From Oscillospiraceae bacterium (GTDB taxonomy: Bacteria; Bacillota; Clostridia; Oscillospirales; Oscillospiraceae), in NCBI GenBank assembly GCA_020025375.1, contig JAHHSF010000014.1, positions 1 to 16,516 on the forward strand: 16,516 nt of DNA, given 5' to 3'. A program made the position numbers and the translations under genes. Positions 1-8,544 of the stretch are shown one piece after another (positions within the stretch are counted from its first letter, which is position 1; each line of letters opens with the position of its first letter). Below the pieces are notes generated by a model. It was given only the letters and a program-made list of their open reading frames with translations. It made no database searches and was not told the DNA's origin.

Positions 1-389
1 ACAATCTGCCTTTGCGCACTCTGGAGTTGGCACAAATCGATGAAGAAATGTTTTATGGTCATGTGCTGCACCAGGATCTGGATGCTATCGTGAAAGACAT
101 CCGAACCGCACATGAGAAGGGCAGTACCACCGCAGATCAGCAGACAGAAGCCGAGGCAACCACGCAGAATATGGCTTTGCTGTTAGCAGAAGCTCTGGAC
201 TACGAAGGAACCACCGATGAAAAACGGGCATTTCTTGTTTGCCGTACGTTGGATATTAAGTATGATCGCTTGTCCGATGAGGAAAAGGTTATATTCGCCC
301 GTGTATGCAAAAAATCCCCGAAGCTGATCAATATCATGAGCCAGAGGGGAAAGGGAATTCCGAGGCCGAAAAGCAAGAAAAAAAGATAA
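1..389 (+). CDS. C-terminal part of an unidentified protein, 5' end outside window
   Basis: The frame is open to the left edge (first full codon at position 3), so this is the last 128 or so residues of a longer gene; the TTG at 12 is not needed as a start. The product is hydrophilic and mostly helical in character, with an acidic, Thr/Gln/Ala-rich stretch in the middle and a strongly basic tail (GKGIPRPKSKKKR), which would suit contact with nucleic acid. I do not recognise the family. Because it lies in AT-rich DNA that appears to belong to an integrated element, a mobilisation or replication accessory protein is possible, but this is only inference from location and the basic tail. A bidirectional terminator follows at 477-510. 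Confidence 0.5.
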   Translation, partial: NLPLRTLELAQIDEEMFYGHVLHQDLDAIVKDIRTAHEKGSTTADQQTEAEATTQNMALLLAEALDYEGTTDEKRAFLVCRTLDIKYDRLSDEEKVIFARVCKKSPKLINIMSQRGKGIPRPKSKKKR

Positions 390-476
390 AAAACAGGATC
401 AAGATGGGTAGTTTCTCTGTGTCTTTTTTCTCGACATAATATTTACGCTCTCCATAATTTTCAAAAAGAGCAAAAC

Positions 477-510
477 AAAAGCGATCAACTGTATAAAGTT
501 GATCGCTTTT
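477..510. terminator. Bidirectional intrinsic terminator
   Basis: Perfect 14-base arms (477-490 and 497-510) enclose a 6-base loop. The outer ends are A4 on the left and T5 on the right, so the hairpin has a U-tract in either direction. It sits between two genes that converge on it: the partial gene ending at 389 and the methyltransferase ending at 518. Confidence 0.9.
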
Positions 511-517
511 TATGGGT

Positions 518-1777
518 TCATTTTTGATTTGGATTAAATTTTTGAAGCAACTCTAAGATTTCAGCTTTTCTTTCATCCGTCCCCCATATCTCAAAGGGAC
601 ACTTATCATGAAGATCAAATGTTATTTGAACTGCGGTGGATGGAGTAACATAGTCACCATAAACTTCTAACCCACTGGTGAAGCGCTTCAAAATAGCCTT
701 TAAGCTTTCTATCCCGCAATCTACACCAATCCATTTTCGCCCCAGCTCGTAAGCTGCACCAAGTGTTGTTCCGCTACCTGCAAAACAGTCCATGACTAAA
801 TCGCCTGGATTAGATGAGGCATTGACAATCAATTTTAACATATCAAAATTTTTCTCAGTTGGGTATCCGGTTGTTTTTTGAGACTGGTTGATTGAATCTC
901 GGTAGTCCAACCATATATCCTGTACTGGAATACCCTTGCTGGGATCGCAAAAAACCATTCTGCGAGGGTTGCCTGTTGGACTCCAATATATTTCGCCAGC
1001 AGCGTCTAATTCATCGAGTTTTTGTGGGGTATATTGCCAGTGTTTTCCCTGCGGTGGCATCTTTCCACGCCACTCTTTTCCTGTTTCGCCATTTCTGACT
1101 CCTGGAGCGTGGACAGGCACTTTCTTATATCGGCGTCCAGTTTTGTCATCTATGCATGGATACTGTTCAATCATTTTATCTATTTCCCATGGTGCATACG
1201 GGCGATTCCAAACATATTGACCGCTTTTGCTATAAAACATGATGTAGTCAGAAATATTACCATAGGTGTTTTTGGTGTAATTCTTTGTGCTACACTTTTT
1301 TCGAGTAATAAATGCACGGCAGTTGTTGACTCCAAATATCTCATCCATAATAAGTTTCATGGTGAAAGCCATATTACCATCTAAATGAAGATAAATAGAG
1401 CCATCAGCTGAAAGCAACTCCCGCATAAGAATAAGCCGTTCACGGAGAAATTCTACATATTCTCCGCCGCAAAGAGAATCACTATATGCATGCTCCTGAT
1501 CACGACTTACAAAATTAGATTCCGTCGCAAATGGGGGGTCGATATAAATTAAACGGACTTTACCCTTCGCTCCATTATTCAGCATAAAGAGTAACGCATC
1601 TTTGTTATCCCCCATAAGCAAATAGTTGTTTCCTGAGCCATTCACAGATGATATTTTACCGAATGGTAAAAACTCACAAAAGAGCACTTCGCTTTCAGGC
1701 ACCTTCCCCTCATAAGAAACAGTTACAGGGATTTTTTTACTTCGCTGTGTGTTTTTAGGTGGTACTCCGATTGCCAT
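518..1777 (-). CDS. Beta-class DNA adenine (N6) methyltransferase of a restriction-modification operon
   Basis: A 419-residue site-specific DNA methyltransferase that would protect the host from the neighbouring nuclease by methylating adenine in the recognition site. Catalytic motif IV, DPPF, is at residues 80-83 (LIYIDPPF). The AdoMet-binding motif FAGSGTT is at 332-338, followed by GRKWIGVD. This order (catalytic motif first, target-recognition region of about 150-300 between, AdoMet motif last) defines the beta group, which includes type III Mod subunits and enzymes such as M.HinfI. DPPF with this layout favours N6-adenine over N4-cytosine. The start at 1777 is chosen because TAGGAGAGG lies just upstream and the ATG shares its A with the stop of the nuclease gene (TAATG), a sign of translational coupling; an upstream in-frame ATG at 1798 lacks this support. 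Recognition sequence cannot be read from the protein. Type III Mod proteins are usually longer and no Res helicase is nearby. Confidence 0.9.
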   Translation of the reverse strand: MAIGVPPKNTQRSKKIPVTVSYEGKVPESEVLFCEFLPFGKISSVNGSGNNYLLMGDNKDALLFMLNNGAKGKVRLIYIDPPFATESNFVSRDQEHAYSDSLCGGEYVEFLRERLILMRELLSADGSIYLHLDGNMAFTMKLIMDEIFGVNNCRAFITRKKCSTKNYTKNTYGNISDYIMFYSKSGQYVWNRPYAPWEIDKMIEQYPCIDDKTGRRYKKVPVHAPGVRNGETGKEWRGKMPPQGKHWQYTPQKLDELDAAGEIYWSPTGNPRRMVFCDPSKGIPVQDIWLDYRDSINQSQKTTGYPTEKNFDMLKLIVNASSNPGDLVMDCFAGSGTTLGAAYELGRKWIGVDCGIESLKAILKRFTSGLEVYGDYVTPSTAVQITFDLHDKCPFEIWGTDERKAEILELLQKFNPNQK

Positions 1778-2652
1778 TATTCCTCTCCTACAAGCCACTG
1801 TCGTGTAAGTCTTTCATCGATCATGCGGAGAGTAACAACTTTGACCTCATGAGGATGTCGTTCTTCAATTTCTGAGTAGTCTTCCCACATGGAGCCCAGC
1901 AATAGGCCGGGACCATCATTCAAAAAGACAACTTTGGTATTCAAGCCTTTTGAATGAACATATTCAAGTATCTCATCGGAGCAATTCCGATAACCGCCAG
2001 TACGATCATCCTCTTGTGCACCACCACGATCTCCATCATAGCGTGCCAGTCCGACGGCATAAATGGTTTTCTTATCATTGGAGGAAATAACAAAGTCAAG
2101 GGGACGACTTTTGTTGGGATAGTCTTTCCAAATTTCAGTTGCTTGAACATCAGATCCAGATCTTTTAGGTCCCCATATATAGAGATCGGGAAATTTACTC
2201 TGCATCATGTCAAAAAATTTTTCGGTTAAATCATATCCCTTTTTTCCTCTATCCTTATACTCCCACAAAACCGCACAGAGTGCCTCATCTGGTAAAGGAC
2301 GAGCGTCAAATTTCTCTTGAACAGTGTGAACAGGGCGAAATCCGTCACCAAATTCATCACAAATTTGTCTTGCTCTTGTGCTCTTTTTTAACATTTCAAC
2401 TGGAGTTTCAGGTGAAGCATATTTTCTAAACACACGGCAAAGTTGAGTCCTCATCCACTGATTGGGAACTGCTGCGATATTTATCAGCAAAGCACTGGAA
2501 CTTTCTGAGCGATGGAGTATCTCTGAAAATGTTTCAAGAACAGGACAGTAAAGTCTGCATGCATCTTCCAATATATCAGGATAATATTCGCCAGTTGACA
2601 GTGTTATGTAATTTCGCCGCTCTTCCTGCCTAAAGTCTCTAAATGTTCTCAT
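1777..2652 (-). CDS. Probable type II restriction endonuclease (partner of the methyltransferase)
   Basis: A soluble 291-residue protein between a small HTH regulator and a DNA methyltransferase, the place of the nuclease gene in C-R-M operons. I do not recognise a named family. The most nuclease-like stretch is residues 183-221: PLDFVI, a beta-strand with D186, then TIYAVGLARYDGDRGG and EDDRTGGYR, rich in acidic and Gly residues, which could be a divergent PD-(D/E)XK core. A standard E-x-K is not visible there, since the second strand reads VGLAR. A WEYKDRGKKGYDLTEKFFD segment (130-148) may belong to DNA recognition. Start: ATG at 2652 follows GGAGG with 5 bases between; that site lies inside the last codons of the regulator, and the two genes overlap by 14 bases. 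An ATG at 2664 has a weaker site. The function is inferred mainly from context. Confidence 0.7.
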   Translation of the reverse strand: MRTFRDFRQEERRNYITLSTGEYYPDILEDACRLYCPVLETFSEILHRSESSSALLINIAAVPNQWMRTQLCRVFRKYASPETPVEMLKKSTRARQICDEFGDGFRPVHTVQEKFDARPLPDEALCAVLWEYKDRGKKGYDLTEKFFDMMQSKFPDLYIWGPKRSGSDVQATEIWKDYPNKSRPLDFVISSNDKKTIYAVGLARYDGDRGGAQEDDRTGGYRNCSDEILEYVHSKGLNTKVVFLNDGPGLLLGSMWEDYSEIEERHPHEVKVVTLRMIDERLTRQWLVGEE

Positions 2653-2869
2653 TACAGCCTCCATCCATATCTTTAGTAAATTCTAAAATATCATCTACAT
2701 TGCATGATAAAGCCATGCAAAGCTTTTCTATGCTTTCTAATGAAACGTACTGATTACGCCTTAATCGAGTAATAATATTGCCACTAAATCCAGCCTGAGC
2801 AGCTAATTCAACAGTTGAGATTTCACGATCAACCAACATTTGAAATAGTTTCTTATAAGTAACAGACAT
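2639..2869 (-). CDS. Small Cro/CI-type (XRE) HTH regulator, candidate controller protein
   Basis: A 76-residue protein that is essentially one lambda-repressor-like DNA-binding domain. The helix-turn-helix is about residues 20-39 (VELAAQAGFSGNIITRLRR), followed by the typical helices SLESIEKLCMALSCNVDDILEF. It is the first gene of the leftward restriction-modification operon, has an AGGAG ribosome site at 2876-2880 with 6 bases before the ATG, and overlaps the nuclease gene by 14 bases. Controller (C) proteins of type II systems have this size, fold and position, and time expression of the nuclease relative to the methyltransferase. The perfect palindrome in the promoter spacer is the obvious target, so autoregulation is likely. 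Here the methyltransferase lies in the same operon rather than having its own visible promoter, so simple repression of all three genes is the most direct reading. The fold is clear; the C-protein role is inference. Confidence 0.85.
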   Translation of the reverse strand: MSVTYKKLFQMLVDREISTVELAAQAGFSGNIITRLRRNQYVSLESIEKLCMALSCNVDDILEFTKDMDGGCNENI

Positions 2870-2900
2870 AGCACGCTCCTCATACTAAAGCTTCACTTTC

Positions 2901-2929
2901 ATATTATCACGATTTCGTGATTTTTTCAA
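2901..2929 (-). promoter_or_regulatory. Promoter of the regulator-nuclease-methyltransferase operon
   Basis: On the minus strand, TTGAAA (2929-2924) is the -35 candidate and TAATAT (2906-2901) the -10 candidate, 17 bases apart. Expected transcription start is about 2894, giving a leader of roughly 25 bases before the ATG at 2869. The -35 matches four of six consensus bases; the -10 is less good. Confidence 0.6.
2906..2921. promoter_or_regulatory. Perfect palindromic operator inside the promoter spacer
   Basis: ATCACGATTTCGTGAT: 7-base arms (ATCACGA / TCGTGAT) around a 2-base centre. It fills most of the 17-base spacer of the operon promoter and touches the first base of the -10 box. A dimeric XRE protein bound here would block RNA polymerase. 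Only one palindrome is seen, whereas classical C-boxes often come as two tandem operators. Confidence 0.65.
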
Positions 2930-3006
2930 GATGCCAGTCTGTATCCTTACCTGAATATAGTACCTGCCACACCAAGTTGCTACACTTCATTATGAGGATA
3001 AATTAG

Positions 3007-3046
3007 AAAGCAGATGCCAGAAGCGCATTTTTCTGGCATCTGCTTT
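3007..3046. terminator. Intrinsic terminator (16-bp perfect stem) after the rlmD tail
   Basis: Arms 3007-3022 and 3031-3046 are perfect reverse complements around an 8-base loop; T-rich bases follow on the plus strand (to 3047), and on the minus strand the stem ends TTTC then TAATTT. It lies just beyond the stop of the leftward rlmD-type gene and upstream of the restriction operon promoter, so it would separate the two leftward units. Confidence 0.85.
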
Positions 3047-3069
3047 TAGTACTGTAAAATTTGATTGAA

Positions 3070-3357
3070 TCAAATCATCTGAAAGTGCTTCAGCGCCTCC
3101 GTGATTGCCTCTTCCTTTTCGGGTGGGCACTGGGGGACTCTGGAATCCTCAGATTTAGGCAGATTGTAGTTCACACGTTCAATAATACCGTTCTTCCGCT
3201 TGATTTGGGCGATATACAGGTGGCTGACCTTTAAGCCAGTATGTTCTTTCACATAAGTCTGGATCTCATCGTAGGTAGCTTTGCTTTCAGCGGAAGTCAA
3301 ATCCATCTCATCCAAATTCAGATCAACCTCAATATGATGCTCTGCTTCTTTGAGTTT
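3070..3357 (-). other. In-frame C-terminal extension of RlmD contributed by an integrated element
   Basis: From about residue 447 onward the coding sequence changes from GC-rich to AT-rich and encodes a compact domain with SAESKATYDEIQTYV, GLKVSHLYIAQIKRK, NYNLPKSEDSRVPQCPPEKEEAI and a final HFQMI. From memory, similar tails are common in Firmicutes at the end of RumA-type proteins and as short separate proteins in mobile elements; I could not search to confirm. The tail is expected to be carried by the element and to keep the reading frame intact after insertion. Confidence 0.7.
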
Positions 3358-4695
3358 GGACAATAATACTACCGTCTCCACGTGGGGCGTGCGTGGGAAA
3401 AGGTCCACGGCCACGGCCCTTTCCGGGGCGTAGCCCAGGTCACCAAAGCGCTTCACGTCCCGGGCCAGGGTGGCTGGGTCGCAGGAGACGTAGACCACCC
3501 GAGCGGGGTCCATCCGTGCGATGGACTCCACAACTTGGGGGGCCAGCCCCTTCCGGGGCGGGTCCACGCAGACCACGTCGGGGCGGACTCCCTCCGCTTC
3601 GAACCGGGCCACCACGTCGGCGGCATCCCCGCAAAAAAATTCCGTGTTCTCCACGCCGTTCCGGGCGGCGTTTTGTTTGGCGTCCTCAATGGCCTCTGGT
3701 ACCACCTCAGCCCCATAGACCTTGCCCGCTTTTTGGGCGAGGCACAGGGTGATGGTCCCAATGCCGCAGTAGAGGTCCAGGACGGTCTCGGTCCCAGTGA
3801 GGGCCGCAAAATCCAAAGCCAGGCCGTAGAGGACCTCGGTCTGGTCCCGGTTGACCTGATAAAAGGAAGGAACCGACAGCCGGAAGGTGAGTCCCCGGAG
3901 GGAGTCGTCCAGAAAGTCCGCCCCCCAGAGGGCTTCGGTACGCCTGCCCAGGATGACGTTGGTTTTTTCCGTATTGTAGTTTACCGCCACCCCGGCCAGG
4001 GCGGGGCAGGCGGCCCGGAGGGCCGTGACCAGCGCCTCGCTGTGGGGCAGGGAAGTGCCGTTCACCACCAGGCAGACCAGCACGTTTTCCCGAGAAAAGC
4101 GGAGGTAGAGATGGCGGAGAATACCGTTATGGTAAACTTCGTTGTAGGGCTGAATATGGTAGGTTTCCATCCAGCCTTTCACCGCCTTCCGCAGGGGAAC
4201 GGCGGCCTCTGGCTGGAGGAGGCAGTCCTCGGTGTCCACAACGTCGTGGCTCCGGGCCCGGAAAAAGCCGATAGCACCGTCGGCCCCCACGGGGAATTGA
4301 ACCTTGTTTCGATAACGGAGGGTATTATCTGCCCCATAGATTGCGGAAATGGGGGCCTCCACCCCGCCAATCCGCCGGAGGGCGTCCTGGACCTTGTTGC
4401 GTTTGAAGGCAAGCTCCTCCTCGTAGCTCATGTGCCGCAGGGCACAACCTCCACACTTGGGAAAGGAGGGGCAGTCGGGCTCTACACGGGAGGGAGAAGC
4501 CTGTTTTATGTCAACTACACGCCCCCAGGCGGCAGACTTGCCCACCTTCAGAAGCTGAACGTCGCAGACCTCTCCCTTTATAGCTCCCTTCACGAAGCAG
4601 GCCATGCCGTTGGGCAGATGGGCCACCCCCTCGCCCTCAGAGCCGTAGCCCTCCATGGTGAGCTGCACAACCTGATTTTTGCGGTATTGTTCCAT
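3070..4695 (-). CDS. rlmD: 23S rRNA (uracil-C5)-methyltransferase, RlmD/RumA family, with an element-derived C-terminal tail
   Basis: An AdoMet-dependent enzyme that makes 5-methyluridine in 23S rRNA. From M45 of the longest frame the protein has 541 residues. An N-terminal TRAM-like domain covers about 1-65; the iron-sulfur cysteines are C75, C81, C84 and C158 (CPSFPKCGGC, EDC); the AdoMet motif DLYCGIGT is at 307-314; VDPPRKGL is near 378; the catalytic cysteine is C405 (VSCDPATLARD). The family normally ends soon after HVETVVLLSK (438-447). Here about 92 further residues follow, ending HFQMI, encoded by AT-rich DNA unlike the rest of the gene. Start at 4695 is preferred because the family starts here, a GAGG lies 8 bases upstream and a promoter (4736-4764) lies within the alternative 44-codon extension starting at 4827. 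It could equally be the double-site enzyme RlmCD of Gram-positive bacteria; position specificity cannot be told from sequence. Confidence 0.92.
   Translation of the reverse strand: MEQYRKNQVVQLTMEGYGSEGEGVAHLPNGMACFVKGAIKGEVCDVQLLKVGKSAAWGRVVDIKQASPSRVEPDCPSFPKCGGCALRHMSYEEELAFKRNKVQDALRRIGGVEAPISAIYGADNTLRYRNKVQFPVGADGAIGFFRARSHDVVDTEDCLLQPEAAVPLRKAVKGWMETYHIQPYNEVYHNGILRHLYLRFSRENVLVCLVVNGTSLPHSEALVTALRAACPALAGVAVNYNTEKTNVILGRRTEALWGADFLDDSLRGLTFRLSVPSFYQVNRDQTEVLYGLALDFAALTGTETVLDLYCGIGTITLCLAQKAGKVYGAEVVPEAIEDAKQNAARNGVENTEFFCGDAADVVARFEAEGVRPDVVCVDPPRKGLAPQVVESIARMDPARVVYVSCDPATLARDVKRFGDLGYAPERAVAVDLFPRTPHVETVVLLSKLKEAEHHIEVDLNLDEMDLTSAESKATYDEIQTYVKEHTGLKVSHLYIAQIKRKNGIIERVNYNLPKSEDSRVPQCPPEKEEAITEALKHFQMI
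3358..3385. other. Probable attachment-site region (chromosome/element junction in rlmD)
   Basis: Composition switches here, within the codons for HVETVVLLS. The right side is host-like (an 8-base palindrome CCACGTGG at 3378-3385 lies at its edge), and the left side begins an AT-rich run. The 3' end of rumA/rlmD is a known insertion site for integrative elements in Firmicutes. The exact crossover cannot be fixed because the other end of the element is outside the window. Confidence 0.55.
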
Positions 4696-4735
4696 ATAGG
4701 ATACCTCGCTTTGCAAACGTCTTTTCTTGGGTTTG

Positions 4736-4764
4736 ATGGTATCAGCAAAAGGGGATGTCGTCAA
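4736..4764 (-). promoter_or_regulatory. Candidate rlmD promoter
   Basis: On the minus strand TTGACG (4764-4759) and TACCAT (4741-4736) are separated by 17 bases. Transcription would begin about 4729, some 34 bases before the ATG at 4695. Its presence argues that the in-frame codons upstream of 4695 are not translated. Confidence 0.5.
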
Positions 4765-4856
4765 GGGTGGAACGGCTGAAACATTCCAACCAGAGGAGAC
4801 CGGAAGAAAAGAAATGGGTTTGTTCATAATTTCTTCTTTTTTATTGTGTGTGGTTA

Positions 4857-4865
4857 TGGTATACT
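4857..4865 (+). promoter_or_regulatory. Candidate extended -10 promoter for secA
   Basis: TGGTATACT is an extended -10 element (TGn followed by TATACT, five of six consensus). No good -35 is seen, which extended -10 promoters can tolerate. The start of transcription would be about 4872, leaving a leader of about 67 bases before the secA ATG at 4939. Confidence 0.5.
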
Positions 4866-4938
4866 GTACCCTGAAATAATCTGATTACAATTCCGCCTCC
4901 GCTGGGGGGTGGTTTCGAAAGAGGAAAGGAACAACGAT

Positions 4939-7697
<2,759 letters not shown>

Positions 7698-7701
<4 letters not shown>

Positions 7702-8516
7702 ATCACATGACAGAGCACAACGTGGACGGCGTGGTGTTCCGCACCGCCGACCGCTTTTTAGCGGCCGGCGGTGTCGTTCACGGCTTTTCCACCCGGTATG
7801 GAGGGGTGTCCCAGGGAGTCTGGGCCTCCCTGAATTTGGGCCTGAACCGAGGGGACGACCCCGCCCATGTCCGGGAAAATTACCGCAGCTTCCTCACCGC
7901 CGTCGGGGCCTCGGAGACCCATATCGTCATGAGCAGTCAGGTCCACGAGAGCCATATCCAGGCGGTCACCGAGGCCGACGGGAAAAAAGATCTCTATGAC
8001 CCGGTGCCCTTTCGGGCCGACGGCCTTATCACCGACCGGCCCTGGGTGGGCCTGGTCATCTTTTCCGCCGACTGCCTGCCGGTCCTGCTCTACGATCCGG
8101 TGAAGCGGGTGATCGCCGCCGTCCACGCCGGCTGGCGAGGGACTGTGGCCCGGATCGCCCCCAAGGCGGTGGAGAAAATGGCGGCGGACTACGGTTGCCG
8201 CCGGGAAGACATCCTGGCCGCCATCGGCCCGGGCATCTCGGCCTGCCACTTTGAGACGAGGGCCGACGTTCCCGCCGCCGTCCGGGCCGTCCTGCCCCCG
8301 GTCCAGGCCAAGGCCTGTATCCAGGACCACGGGGACGGCACCTATCACGTGGACTTGAAGGGAGTCAACCGGGCCCTGCTTTTGAACGCCGGGCTCCCGG
8401 AGGGGAACATAACCGTTGACCCGGATTGTACCGCCTGTGATACCTCAAAGTACTGGTCCCACCGAATGGTGGGAAATGAGCGGGGAAGTCTCGCCGCTGT
8501 CATTCAGTTGACATAA
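7698..8516 (+). CDS. pgeF: PgeF / YfiH family multicopper-polyphenol-oxidoreductase-like protein (LACC1 family)
   Basis: A 272-residue protein of the YfiH/DUF152 family. Bacterial members are called peptidoglycan editing factor, because loss in E. coli lets L-Ser replace L-Ala in peptidoglycan stem peptides; other members act on purine nucleosides (adenosine deaminase and nucleoside phosphorylase activity), so the substrate here is not certain. The metal-site residues typical of the family are present: H83 (SSQVHES), C126 (SADCLP) and H143 (AVHAGWRG). Further family motifs are HGFSTRYGGVS, SLNLG, AAIGPGISACHFE and DTSKYWSHR near the C terminus. The ATG at 7698 overlaps the secA stop (ATGA) and is preceded by GGAG (7687-7690) 7 bases upstream, inside the end of secA. 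Cytoplasmic: no signal peptide or membrane segment. Confidence 0.93.
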
Positions 8517-8535
8517 TAATTAGTTAACATAATAC
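8507..8535 (+). promoter_or_regulatory. AT-rich tandem repeat with a promoter-like match ahead of the solute-binding protein
   Basis: GTTGACATAATA (8507-8518) and GTTAACATAATA (8523-8534) are direct repeats with a 16-base period and one mismatch. TTGACA (8508-8513, perfect -35) and TAATAC (8530-8535) are 16 bases apart. Initiation from that pair would begin around or after the ribosome site at 8536-8540, so it is doubtful as a normal promoter for this gene; the repeats could instead bind a regulator. Confidence 0.35.
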
Positions 8536-8544
8536 GGAGGAACT

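Noticed and set aside
892..1384. Short plus-strand open frames antisense to the methyltransferase
   Set aside because: Three overlapping frames with no domain or ribosome site, opposite a gene with clear catalytic motifs.
2930..3006. The gap between the restriction operon promoter and the rlmD terminator as a possible small RNA or ORF
   Set aside because: No start codon with a ribosome site, no dyad and no promoter of its own could be seen.
3382..4779. A 465-codon open frame on the plus strand across rlmD
   Set aside because: It is antisense to the well-conserved methyltransferase, with Gly/Pro/His-rich composition and no start signal.
4696..4827. A 44-codon N-terminal extension of rlmD starting at 4827
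   Set aside because: It is not family-like, has a weaker ribosome site, and overlaps a promoter candidate (TTGACG, 17 bases, TACCAT) for the shorter start.
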